Source: Antedon mediterranea (lineage: Eukaryota > Echinodermata > Crinoidea > Comatulida > Antedonidae). Taken from it: a stretch of DNA of 64,000 bases. Positions 14,032 to 24,200 of the stretch are shown one piece after another. The stretch spans positions 21,880,501 through 21,944,500 of the forward strand of contig NC_092672.1 of the NCBI RefSeq assembly GCF_964355755.1. The letters are read 5' to 3'. A program made the position numbers and the translations under genes. How positions within the stretch are numbered: the stretch's first letter is position 1; the number at the start of each line of letters is the position of its first letter. The notes under the pieces are model-generated. The model was not told where the DNA came from and made no database searches. It was given only the letters and a program-made list of their open reading frames with translations.

Positions 14032-15379
14032 TTAAAAGAATCAACTCTTTCAATAGTTTCGTTATTATGAAGTAAAGTTATATTCTTAAATGTTGCCGTT
14101 TTCTGATTTGTGCTGAAAACCATAAGCTTGGTCTTATTAAGATTTAGTGTGAGTTGATTATGGTCAAACCATTCTATAATTTTGTTTAGATTGATATTGA
14201 GTTGATTCTGAAGTATTAAAGGGTCAGATGAACTACATAAGAGTGTTGTATCATCTGCATACATCACACATTTACATGATAACAATTCAGGAAGTGAATT
14301 TACGTATAAAATACATAGTAAAGGTCCCAGTATTGATCCTTGTGGGACACCAATATTAACATTCGTGGTGTCAGATTTTGTTGAATTTATACAAACAACT
14401 TGAGATCGTCCACTTAAGTATGATTTAAACCAGTGAAGTGCAATATCATTTAAGCCATAATTCCTTAATTTGGTAAGTAATATTTCATGGTTAACTGTAT
14501 CAAATGCTTTCTTCAAGTCAAGAAATAAAGCAGCAGATGAAATACCTTTATCAAAGTTATCTAAAATATAATCAGTAACATCTAAAAGAGTAGTTTCTGT
14601 AGAGTGACCTTTTCTAAAGCCCGATTGGGAGGGATTTATAAGGTTGTTAGTTCTTAAATACAAGTATAATTGATCATGCACAGCACGTTCTAAGAGTTTT
14701 GAAAGTATGGGTAAAACAGAAATTGGGCGGTAATTATAAGGGTCTGACATATGCCCATCTTTATATACAGGTGTTACCTTAGCTAGTTTCCATTCATCTG
14801 GAAATCTAGAACTGAACATAGAAAGATTACAAATATATGAGAGTGAGTCACAAATTATCGGAGCAGCTAGTTTAAGAAGTTTGCAATCAAAGTTATCAAC
14901 ACCCATAGCTTTATTAGTTGACAATTTACATAACTGGTTAAAAATGTAATCAGGGGTAAGAAGATCAAATTCAAATTTGTTACCCGCAAAACAATTTTCT
15001 GAAGTGTTACTAGTATAATTATTGGAGTTAGTATTATTGAAGTTAGTAAATTGATTTGCTAAAGAACTTCAAATTGAAGTAAAATGAGCATTGAAAACAT
15101 TGGCTATGTCCTTATCATTGGATGTATAGTTTTTATTATTATCTTTATATACATTATTTATACTGGGTTTAGTTTTAGGTATTAATTTATTTATTGTATT
15201 CCATAATTTCTTGGGATTTTTAGCATTTTCGTTAATAGTATTTGTACAATATTTTCTTTTTAAATTCCTATTTAAATTATTAACTTGATTTCTCAGTTGT
15301 TTAACTTTGTCCCAATCTTCAGGTTCATTAGTTTTGTGAGCTTTCTTATAATAGTAGTCTCTGTCTTTTGTTAATCTTA
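14032..15379 (-). pseudogene. LINE reverse transcriptase domain
   Basis: The minus-strand ORF at 13,983-14,924 has the RT boxes in order: KVTPVYKDG, YRPISVLPILSKLLER, SGFRKGHSTETTLL, ALFLDLKKAFDTVNH (box A Asp), IGVPQGSILGPLL (box B) and VMYADDTTLL (catalytic YADD). Upstream, to 15,379, lies a basic linker (KDRDYYYKKAHK, NPKKLWNTINK) typical of the region between endonuclease and RT in CR1/L2 elements. The catalytic residues are intact, but the gene is split by two insertions. The last residues of the uninterrupted ORF belong to the inserted element, not to the LINE. Confidence 0.9.
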
Positions 15380-16243
15380 GGGCCTGTTCAGACCTACGGA
15401 GTTATGCTTTCGTATTGTACGCGGCGTACAAGTCCATAGATCAAACCTAGGTTAGATATCTAGCCAATCAAATTACAATATTCGCCACATCACATCGTGA
15501 CATGTGCTCCTCATCGTATAGCCAAGCTGATCCATTTGTTGTGATCAGTGAACGTGCGAAAAAATCATACCTTTTGTTGTTACACTATACAGTATTATTA
15601 ATATTATATTAATTAATTTAAAATGTCATCGAAGCGTGCGCATTGGCGAGAAACCGAAGTAAAATACCTTATTTCATTGTGGGGAAGCCCTGAGTTCAGA
15701 GATCGGTTGGAAGTGAAAAACTGGCGTAAAAGCACCGGCAACAAGATGTCTGTGTTCAACGACATGGCGGACACGTTAGCAGAATGGGCCATCCTCATAA
15801 AGAAGGATTATTAATATCCAAACGAAATTGAAGGGGTCGTCGTATAAAGCGGCGAAAGACCGAGTAAATAAATCTGGAGCCGGTGCAAGTACGGGATTTG
15901 AAAATTGTTCTGCCATAAATGATATTTTAGGTCATAGACCAAATATAAACCCAAACCCCAAAACGATCGGCTGGTTGGTATGGCTGACAACCAATCGATA
16001 ATGCCGAGCCCAAGTGTTCGGTCTAGGCCTGTAACTCCTAAACCAACCACTACTACTTTTAATAACAACGAAGGTAGGTCTATGCGTGCGTTAGAGTTTG
16101 GTTAATCGCCAGCGAGTGACATCATATCCGTTTGTAACGCAACTTCGTTGCAATGAATCTGAACACTTTGCTCTTACGACGCTCATTAAAATATGACCTT
16201 GGCTGTGATACGAAAGCATAACTCCGTAGGTCTGAACATACCC
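15380..16243 (+). mobile_element. PIF/Harbinger-like DNA transposon derivative inserted in the LINE
   Basis: The terminal inverted repeats start GGGCCTGTTCAGACCTACGG and run through AGTTATGCTTTCGTAT. The other end is the reverse complement and reads CCGTAGGTCTGAACATACCC. Three-base TTA duplications (15,377-15,379 and 16,244-16,246) flank it, as expected for PIF/Harbinger. Excising the element and one TTA restores the LINE frame (TTDYI-R-LTKDRDYYY). The element keeps a Myb/SANT-like gene but has no room for the DDE transposase. Confidence 0.88.
15623..15814 (+). pseudogene. Harbinger Myb/SANT-like DNA-binding protein, broken
   Basis: The 63-codon ORF starts MSSKRAHWRETEVKYLISLW and has the Trp-spaced trihelix/Myb-SANT pattern seen in the second protein of PIF/Harbinger transposons, which binds DNA together with the transposase. 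The match resumes further on (about 15,832-15,960: SSYKAAKDRVNKSG, then FENCSAINDILGHRP), so the gene was longer and is interrupted by a deletion or frameshift near 15,805. ATG at 15,623 is taken as the start because it precedes the conserved HWR block. Confidence 0.75.
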
Positions 16244-16246
16244 TTA

Positions 16247-17489
16247 TATAATCAGTGGTTATCCATTCAGGAAGTGATCCTTTCACTCTCTTTGTCTTTA
16301 AAGGGGCATGCCGATTACATAACTCACCAAATAAGTGTTTCCATAGCAACCAGACAGTGTTAACATTAGAGTGAAGCTTGATTTGATCCCAGTCAATACA
16401 TTTTAAATCTTCTATAAATTTGTTTTGGTCAAATTTTTTAAAAGAACGAGAGGTTATAAACTTTGGAGGAATATGTGTTTTTTTAGTTTTTCGAATTAGA
16501 TATATTAAGGAGTGATCACTTATTCCATGGCTTGATACTCCTGCTGTTGAAATGTTACAATTAGTGACAAAAATCAAATCTATAATTGTTTTACTAGTGT
16601 TAGTTATTCTTGTAAATTCATTAATTAGTTGGTTAAGATTACTATTTTTAGCTATTTTATTAATTTTTCTTGCGTTAGTATTATTATTTATATCTAAGTT
16701 AAAGTCTCCCAAGATCACAACATCATTATATAATGATGTACTTTGTTGGAACATGTTGTCAAGTTCATTTAAATATTCAACTTTAGCATTAGGTGGTCTA
16801 TAAATATTACCTATAAGTAAAGGTTTAGAATATGGTAAATTTATTTCAATCCAAAGAGCTTCAACATTTTCAGATCTCAGCTCTTGGATTTCTTTAAAGG
16901 CAATACCAATTCTAATATAACATAGAACTCCACCGCCAGCTTGAGTATTTGGTCTATCAAGCCTACAAATTTTGTATCCGTCTACTAAAATCTCAATGTT
17001 ATCAATATTGGTGCTTAGCCACGTTTCGGTTATACAAAATATATCATAGTTATATTCATGGAGAAGTGTTTTGACATTGTCTAATTTGTTTCTAAGTGAT
17101 TGTATATTTAAGTGGGAAATTTTAAAGCCCTTTTTACTACTTATTTCATAATTAAAATTGTTAAAGTAATTACAAAAAGGTAGTTCCATTAAAGCGTTTT
17201 GTATAAAACAATTGTCGCACCACCAATTATTAAGTCTGATTGAAGGATTAGGAAAACAAGAAAAATCATAAGATAATGAACAAATTTGGCAAGTAGTACA
17301 CATTAAATTAGGAGTTTGCTTACATTTAGAAGAGCTATTGTTACAATTATATATTATACTAGTAACAATATTTTTATCAGGTTTAACATTTGCATAATCC
17401 TTAGTTAATGGAACAGAAGTATTAAAATTGGTTATATTAGTATTTGCACTTTGTACAGCTGTTCCGGCTTCAACTTCTTCGCCTACTTT
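16247..17489 (-). pseudogene. LINE AP-type endonuclease with N-terminal Cys-rich segment
   Basis: The minus-strand frame from 17,489 opens into a Cys/Trp-rich PHD-like stretch (CTTCQICSLSYDFSC...WWCDNC) and then an APE-like endonuclease: ISHLNIQSLRNK (Asn), IFCITETWL (catalytic Glu), GGGVLCYIR, IGNIYRPP, VVILGDFNLD (catalytic Asp/Asn) and HGISDHSLI (terminal SDH). All key catalytic motifs are present. The domain nicks target DNA in LINE retrotransposition. It is followed, after the Harbinger insertion, by the RT linker. The frame is the same as that of the zinc-knuckle segment upstream, from which only TGA at 17,490-17,492 separates it. Confidence 0.88.
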
Positions 17490-17705
17490 TCATTGATCTT
17501 TGACATGTTTTGCTTTACAGTATTTCATTTTGTGTCCAAGTTGTTCACAGATATAACAAAACACTGGTTGACCATGACGGCAATTACTGCTAATATGTCC
17601 GGTTTCGCTGCAAAAATGACATCTAGGTGATTTCATTCTTTGCTGTTTCTTGCTGTTCTTCTGAAGGATTTGGATACTTTGTTTATACTCTTGATGAGAG
17701 TTGAT
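17490..17705 (-). pseudogene. LINE ORF1, two CCHC zinc knuckles
   Basis: The minus-strand translation gives CHFCSETGHISSNC and CYICEQLGHKMKYC, both C-x2-C-x4-H-x4-C, as in nucleic-acid-binding Gag-like proteins. The frame ends at TGA (17,490-17,492). It is one frameshift away from the esterase ORF upstream and in the same frame as the endonuclease downstream. Confidence 0.85.
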
Positions 17706-17719
17706 GTGCCACGTTGGTT

Positions 17720-18721
17720 CTAGTGTAGGCCATGAGATGTGAAGTTAGACCTAGAACTTTCTTTCAAACCAATGGTATATGAATGATCGATGAAGTATTT
17801 TCCGTACATTTGCTTTAATGAATCATTGAGCTTTTCCACTTGCATGTTGTAGTGGGCATTGTCAAAACGAGGGCATACTGCCGATACATACACATTTCCA
17901 CCGGAAACTTTTGTCCACAACTCTGTTGCAAGGTCAGTAAAGTCATTCTCTAGGCTTGTAAGATTAATGTCTGGAACAGCACAATCATTTGTACCTACAT
18001 GTATTATGACATTTTCGATACCATTAAAATTTACCTCATCCAACTGCTCATAAACTTGCTTAGTTGTAGCCCCTCTCATTGTTTTGACAGATGTTTGATG
18101 GAGGCCTCTAGTTTTAATATGCTTTAGCATTGAGTCTCCGATGATTAAATTCTTGTTGGTATTTGATGGTGTTCTATCATGGCTTTTGATAGTAACAGTT
18201 TCATTCATGATATCTGTCTTACGTTGTTTAGTTTCATTAGATCTAACCAGCTCACATTTTGCATCGTCTGATTGATCTTGACAGTTATTTTCACTGGACT
18301 CTGTGTCAAGAATTACGAAATGATTTGTTGGTTGTAAAATTGCTTCTTGAGTATTGGTTGGTGCACTAACATTGGCAACTACATGTTTTGGTTGAACAAA
18401 TTCATTGTTTGATTTTTCCTTAAAGCTTCTGAGTTGTATTTCAAGACAGGAGTTTCGTTCGCACAGTTCATTAAAAGCTGATGTCAGCTGTACAAAGTTT
18501 GTTTGTACTTTCTTAAGTTCATAAACTTGTTTTTTAAGGTCAGCAATTCTGTCTTCTTGACTCCTGAGTTTTGATTTCAGTGTAGGTGATTCTTCCCATT
18601 GACCAGGGGTTTGAGAGGCAGCATTAACTTGTTTAGTTCCAGTTGAGAAGTCTGTAGAATTTGATTTGGGAGTAGGGGTAGATGTGACAAAGGAGCTTTT
18701 AGATTCCAGAACCTTACACAC
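17720..18721 (-). CDS. LINE ORF1, coiled coil plus SGNH/GDSL esterase domain
   Basis: 333 codons. Roughly residues 45-105 form a coiled coil (LRSQEDRIADLKKQVYELKK), probably for ORF1 multimerisation. Residues about 190-330 show an SGNH hydrolase fold: NLIIGDSMLKHI (block I, nucleophile Ser in GDS) and IIHVGTNDC (block III, GTND). The block V Asp/His region is reached at the end (FTSHGLH) just before the stop. CR1-group elements are known to carry an esterase in ORF1. A frameshift near 17,715 cuts the link to the zinc knuckles, so this is a truncated relic. The true start may lie further 5', lost at the junction with the fold-back element. Confidence 0.8.
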   Translation of the reverse strand: MCKVLESKSSFVTSTPTPKSNSTDFSTGTKQVNAASQTPGQWEESPTLKSKLRSQEDRIADLKKQVYELKKVQTNFVQLTSAFNELCERNSCLEIQLRSFKEKSNNEFVQPKHVVANVSAPTNTQEAILQPTNHFVILDTESSENNCQDQSDDAKCELVRSNETKQRKTDIMNETVTIKSHDRTPSNTNKNLIIGDSMLKHIKTRGLHQTSVKTMRGATTKQVYEQLDEVNFNGIENVIIHVGTNDCAVPDINLTSLENDFTDLATELWTKVSGGNVYVSAVCPRFDNAHYNMQVEKLNDSLKQMYGKYFIDHSYTIGLKESSRSNFTSHGLH

Positions 18722-18839
18722 ACGTGCAACTTTGAAGTTTACCTTTTAACTACAGCATAGGCCTACTGTATACTAAATATAATATAATTGCATAACTATG
18801 AAATTATTTATACACAATAATAATTAGTAAAATTATAAA

Positions 18840-19345
18840 ATTCACTGCCATCAAATATGATGTGTTATGATTTATATAGATTAAAAAAAAAATTTGAATA
18901 CGCAAGTTACATTTGTTGAAATTTGAAATTACCTGCCATCAATATGATGGAGTATGATTATATATTTTCTAAAATGTGAACATGTCGGCTACATTTGGAA
19001 ATTACCTGCCATCAATATGATATGGATTATGATTATAGATTTAAAAAATAATTTGAACACGTAAGCTACATTTGAAAATTACCTGCCATCAATATGATGG
19101 ATTATGATTATAGATTTAAAAAAGAATTTGAACACGTCTCAGCTACATTTGGAAATTACCTGCCATCAATATGATGGATTATGATTGTATAGTACCTGCC
19201 ATCAATATGATGGGATTATGATTATAGATTTAAAAAAGAATTTGAACACGTAAGCTACATTTGAAAATTATCTGCCATCAATATGATGGATTATGATTGT
19301 ATAGATTTAAAAGAAAATGTGAACACGTAAGCTACATTTGGAATG
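18840..19345. repeat. Subterminal tandem repeats, left arm
   Basis: About seven irregular units of 36-85 bp, each with TACCTGCCATCAATATGATGG followed by ATTATGATTATAGATTTAAAA and a GAACACGTAAGCTACATTT segment. The mirror set of about four units lies at 20,880-21,170 in the right arm. Confidence 0.85.
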
Positions 19346-19529
19346 AACATGTTAAGGGCATCAGTTAAGATCATTCATGCAAAGGTTTCCGTCATCTTTA
19401 GCGTTGTTACAGCAGCATAAAGCTGTACATGGTAGTTTTGCCTTCTTGCACCTACATCTATATGGTTATGCATCGTGTCTTGCATCCACAATAAATCATC
19501 TCTAACGAAGCAGTAAGAATAGCTTCATT

Positions 19530-20370
19530 TTTCAGAAGCACTGGTTGAAGTTTACAATTAGATAGCTCCCAACCAATATGTTGGTGATGGCAAATGCTGG
19601 ATTGGCGATACAGCTTTTTTCCATACGAGTGCTTGGAAGTGTGCTCTTTTTATATGTTGGTGCACTGCATCGCTTGTTGGAGGTAATGCCTCTGGTTTTT
19701 TTGTTAAAGCCTAACTTCATTGGTACTTTTAACTTGACCAACACCGTAAACGTAGCAAATGAATCTTTCCGATTTCATAATAACTTGGTCACTGATAGGT
19801 TTTCTCCCAGGTCTTTAATTAGTTCATACTTTTTTTTTAATACTTCCCATGCCGATGCCTTTGAGTGACCACTTAGATATGAGCAGTGAAGAGTTAAATT
19901 ACTGTATGTATATGTATTAATGTAATTTAACTCTTCCCTGGATATGAGTAGTATCGCATCCACTAATAGTATGGAATAGAATCAGTGCTTTTGTAGAACC
20001 CTCGGGCAAGGCTTGAAAAATGTCTTTTATAGATACTTTCTTTTTTTGGATGTCCCTGTCATCATCCATTTGGATACCATGCTTTGGTAGTGAGACACTA
20101 GAATCACTAGTACGTCTGTATCCCTAGAAGCAACTACAACTGTGTCGTATCGGACATTGGCAGCATGACAAGTCTCGTGTCCGATTCTTCATGGTCTGCT
20201 ACCAGAGACAACGTATTCGTGTAGACTTTTGATGATTTAACAACTGATTCTTTCATAAATCTACCAGCTGTGACAATTTCTTTGTCTATAGGAGCTTGAT
20301 GAATCAACTCCTCTGATAGAAATCGTGTCAGATCTGCATTATTATCTTGTAATGCCAAAAAGTTTGACCA
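19530..20370 (-). pseudogene. Fold-back element protein of unknown function, broken
   Basis: Read on the minus strand from about 20,370: FLSEELIHQAPIDKEIV, then ADHEESDTRLVML, then (after frame changes) a Gly-Cys-Asp-Thr-Thr motif, LSGHSKASAWEVLKKKYEL, and near 19,560 GWELSNCKLQPVLL followed by a Cys-rich CGCKTRC tail. These blocks resemble multicopy hypothetical proteins that I know from invertebrate genomes (DHEE.DTR, GCD.., GWEL.NG.L.P, C.C...C tail), but I cannot name the family or its activity. Several frameshifts and stops are present, plus a 57-bp hAT-like insertion at 19,884-19,940. Confidence 0.6.
19884..19940. mobile_element. 57-bp hAT-like miniature element with 8-bp target duplication
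   Basis: The ends CAGTGAAGAGTTAAATTAC and GTAATTTAACTCTTCCCTG are inverted repeats with CAG...CTG tips. Perfect GATATGAG duplications lie at 19,876-19,883 and 19,941-19,948. An 8-bp duplication with CAG tips fits the hAT superfamily. It interrupts the protein relic between its GCDTT and SGHSK blocks. A sister copy lies at 59,227-59,275. Confidence 0.85.
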
Positions 20371-20495
20371 GCAATTTGGCAGCGGTATTTCACCACTTTC
20401 TATAATTCGACGAATTGGTCTCTGTGTTTTGGTTCATCTTTGTCTGGTGGTGTCCTTTATCGACAGTTAGGCATGCCATGTTAAAAAAAAAAAAA

Positions 20496-20835
20496 CCAGA
20501 GCCATTACCTCCAACAAGCGATGCAGTGCACCAGCATATAAAAAGAGCACACTTCCAAGCACTCATATTGAAAAAAGCTGTATCGCCAATCCAGCATTTG
20601 CCATCACCAACAGATTTTGGGTGGGAGCTATCTAATGGTAAACTTCAACCAGTGCTTCTGAAAAATGAAACTATTCCTACTGCTTCGTTTTAGATGATTT
20701 ATTGTGGATGCAAGACACGATGCATAACCAATAGATTTAGGTGCAAAAAGTCAAAACTACCATGTACAGCTTTATGCTACTGTAACAACGCTAAAGATGA
20801 CGGAAACCTTTGCATGAATGATCAAAACTGATGCC
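20496..20835 (+). pseudogene. Inverted duplicate of the Cys-rich protein tail
   Basis: The plus strand reads EPLPPTSDAVHQHIKRAHFQ, GWELSNGKLQPVLLKNE, then, after an in-frame TAG at about 20,691, a segment with CGCKTRC, a further spaced Cys (FRCKKSKLPC) and TALCYC. The Cys spacing recalls a tesmin/TSO1-type CXC motif. It is the inverted partner of 19,400-19,690 and is better preserved than that copy. Confidence 0.65.
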
Positions 20836-21280
20836 CTTAACATGTTCATTCCAAATGTAGCTTACGTGTTCACTTTTCTTTCAAACCTATAGGCCTACAA
20901 TCATAATCCATCATATTGATGGCAGGTAATTTTCAAATGTAGCTGACGTGTTCAAATTCTTTTTAAAATCTATAATCATAATCCATCATATTGATGGCAG
21001 GTAATTTTCAAATGTAGCTTATGTGTTCAAATTCTTTTTAAAAATCTATAATCATACTCCATCATATTGATGGCAGGTAATTTCAAATTTCAAATTTCAA
21101 CAAATGTAACTTGCATGTTCAATTTTTTTTTTTAAATCTATATAAATCATAACACATCATATTTGATGGCAGTGAATTTTATAATTTTACTAATTATTAT
21201 TGTGTATAAATAATTTCATAGTTATGCAATAATATTATATTCAGTACGGTATACAGTAGGCCTATGCTGTAGTTTAAAGG

Positions 21281-24200
21281 TCAATAACCATACTATCGGC
21301 CATTCTAGTACAAAATGTGCCATTAGACTGGATAGAAATACACATGTTTTAAACAATTTAAAAAGAAAAAAAAATTCATAAGACCACAATTTTCAAAGTT
21401 ATATTATTATTATTTTATTATATTTGACTAATAGTTCAAAGGTCAATAGTTGTAGAATCGACCATTTTTTGTAAAAACATTTCATTATAATAAATAAGAA
21501 TGTAGAGTTTCTGAACAATTTGAGCCCTATTTCGTGTCTCTCCGATTATTGGTTACTGAGATACGATAAATCAAGGTCAAAGGTCAAAATGTCAGAAATA
21601 AGACTTGCATCCATTTTTTGAGAAAATAAAATTAAAGTGAATATAAAAACATATATTTAAAACATTTTGACACCAAAATTAATTATCTGTGACTAGTGGT
21701 TCTCGAGATATAGGGTAATTATAAAAAATGGCCGCCATTTTTAATTATGCAAATTAAGGGCTTAGATGGCCGAATTTCGCTTGGGATCCGCCATATTCGT
21801 AATCAGCGGGGTCGAAATATCCTAAATCAAGTGGATCCCAGCTTCTACCCAAAAATGCTTCTTACATCATATTTCAGAGGAAATAGAACTTGTCTATAAT
21901 GACTTTAGAATGATTAACTGTTGGGAATTAAATATTATGCAGAGCAAGTATGTCTTCACTCAGAGATGTCCATAGCCCTTTAATTTTACTGTAAATAAGA
22001 ATTTGAGTTATCTACACTAAAGGTTATTCACATGACAGTATGTAATATATATAGGTAACTTTATTCCCCCCAAAAAAATTACAGTATGTAATAGTGATAT
22101 GTAAAAGGAATTTAAATAATAAAGCATAATAATCAGAAATAGAAAAATTTATTTAATTAATTCAAATTGTTCAATAGAATTTAAAATATTTAAAATTCCT
22201 TGAGTATTATCACAAATAAATAATTTTTTCAATTTGTAGCATTCAAAATACAGTAGGAGGGTTTGTTTATAATTTTATAATTATATTACTCGATGGGTAG
22301 GCACCCAAAAATTATTATTTTTACTCTATCTTTGGTATGGCATTCTTTAAAAATTACCTTTTTTTTCAATGAGCTTGCCTGAATCTTCGACTGTCTGATG
22401 TTTTCAATTCTCCTTCTCCTTTTTTATTTGGATATATATTGTATTTTGTATCATCATCTTCCCAACTTTTTTATTATTTTTTTCTGGGAGCCTAGGCGTA
22501 AAGTTGTTAAACTTATATAGGTTTCCTTCCACACATACTATGTTTTTTATTGGTTATCACAAGTGTTTATATAATTATTATTTTATGTATTTTTAATATA
22601 TGTGAGGAGAACATTTATTGAATATTTATTGAATATTGAACAAATCAAATCACAAGTGTTTACATAATTATTATTTTATGTATTTTTGTGTATTTATTGA
22701 ATATTGAATAAACAAATCAAAAATCAAATAAAAAAAAATCATAATATAACAATGTTGTGTATGCTAATAATGCCTTAGTAAACATGTGAACTCACATGTT
22801 GTATACGAATACTATTGGGCTACTGGTTTAAATTTTGGTTTATATCTAGTAGGACTAATAATACAATTAATTTGCATTACTAGAGTAAGCTAAGCTAGTG
22901 GCATGTTTTGAATTTAAAATGACCATTTTGATTAACTGGCATATATACAGTAAATGAAAGTGTGAAACTATTGGTTAATAGTGAGTACGGTAGGTGTACT
23001 ATTTAAATGTTATGATTTTCTAAAAACCAAATGATGGTTACATCACCAATAGAGTTAGCCTAGGCATCTAGGCTTATAATAGGCCTACTAGACAATATGT
23101 GAAAAGGTAATTAAATAAAATACTTTTTGTCTTTTTCTATTTGGGCATTGGAATCAATCATAAATACATTTTTATTTTTTTTTCTGTTACTTAGACATTT
23201 TTTCATTCATACTTCTTAAAAGATGTCACTGTAGTAATGTCTAATAAGTGCCTCTAAATTATTGAATGCACTTCCTAATGATATCACATGTACCCCGATC
23301 TCAAGGAATTGTTTTCTGTATTTTAAGTAAAAAACTACATTTCATCAAATTACTAGTATATTTTAAATGATTATTGTCAGCCGTTTTTCATCTCCTCTGC
23401 CGCATATGGCTACTAAATTCCAACAATTACCATTTATATCGTTTAGTGTCTTTATGCTTCCTGTGTATTTGTTTGTTTTTTTTGTTTGTGTTTTGTTCTG
23501 TCTTTTTGTTTTATTGTACATGGCTTGCCCGCCACAAGTAACTTCTAGTTTAGCTTCTTCTTTTTAGCATTTAAAAAAAATTGTATATGTTTATTTTTTG
23601 AAGCAAAAGTATATTTATTATTATTTTAATTCTTTATTTTTGTCAAATGTTAACGTTCTATTTTAAAGAATAATAAATGCTACTTGAAATTAAATGAATT
23701 TATAAATTATGGAACTATTAAGAAAGAAAACAAATCAAATAGTTTATTCATATCGATATTGCAAAATTATTTTACAACTCTTTATAGAGTATTGAAAAAC
23801 TCATTTTATGTGTTATTATTAACTTCTTTAAATTGTATTAATCTATTAATCAATTTTTCCTGTTGTAATCTTTTGTGGTCATTTTTAGATTTTATTTTGC
23901 ATATGTTTTATGCACACATTATTTTTGTGAACAAGCTCCATTACAAAAATGATTTTATTATTATTATTATATTATAACTTATATTATCAAGGTTCTTATA
24001 TTTTTTAATGAATCCCAAAAGTTTGAGATCTGTCAGTCTTTATAGTGTAAAGCTGGTGTTAAGACACAGCTAAAACTCTCTGGATAGGAAATAGGGTAGT
24101 ATAAACTCTTGAGATGGTGAAAAATGTTTTGTAGAGCAAAGTTTTTAATGGAATTTTTATTTTATGACCTCCTCCCCCCCCCCCCCCCACTAAAAAAGTG

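Larger units (their letters stand above)
13325..18741 (-). mobile_element. CR1-like LINE retrotransposon, inactive, with nested insertions
   Basis: Read on the minus strand, this span carries an SGNH-esterase and zinc-knuckle ORF1, a Cys-rich segment, an AP-type endonuclease, and a reverse transcriptase ending near 13,325. Removing the insertions at 13,491-14,031 and 15,380-16,243 leaves about 4.0 kb of element. The 3' end is missing: coding sequence stops within the RT thumb region, directly against the satellite array. The 5' end abuts the fold-back element at 18,742. At least one frameshift and one in-frame TGA show that it is dead. Confidence 0.85.
18742..21280. mobile_element. Large fold-back element with ~0.8-0.95-kb inverted arms
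   Basis: The outer ends match as inverted repeats: CCTTTTAACTACAGCATAGG on the left and CCTATGCTGTAGTTTAAAGG on the right. The left arm runs to about 19,696 and the right arm from about 20,496. Each arm includes a run of AT-rich units with the palindromic core CCATCAATATGATGG, then a coding segment for a Cys-rich protein tail. The middle (19,700-20,490) encodes more of the same protein on the minus strand only. I see no clear target-site duplication. The structure suggests a DNA transposon whose one end was copied in inverted orientation. Confidence 0.8.

Noticed and set aside
23367-23977. Plus-strand ORFs of 66 and 97 codons upstream of the Roco gene
   Set aside because: Composition is that of translated AT-rich DNA, with no ankyrin consensus or splice borders that fit the first supported exon.
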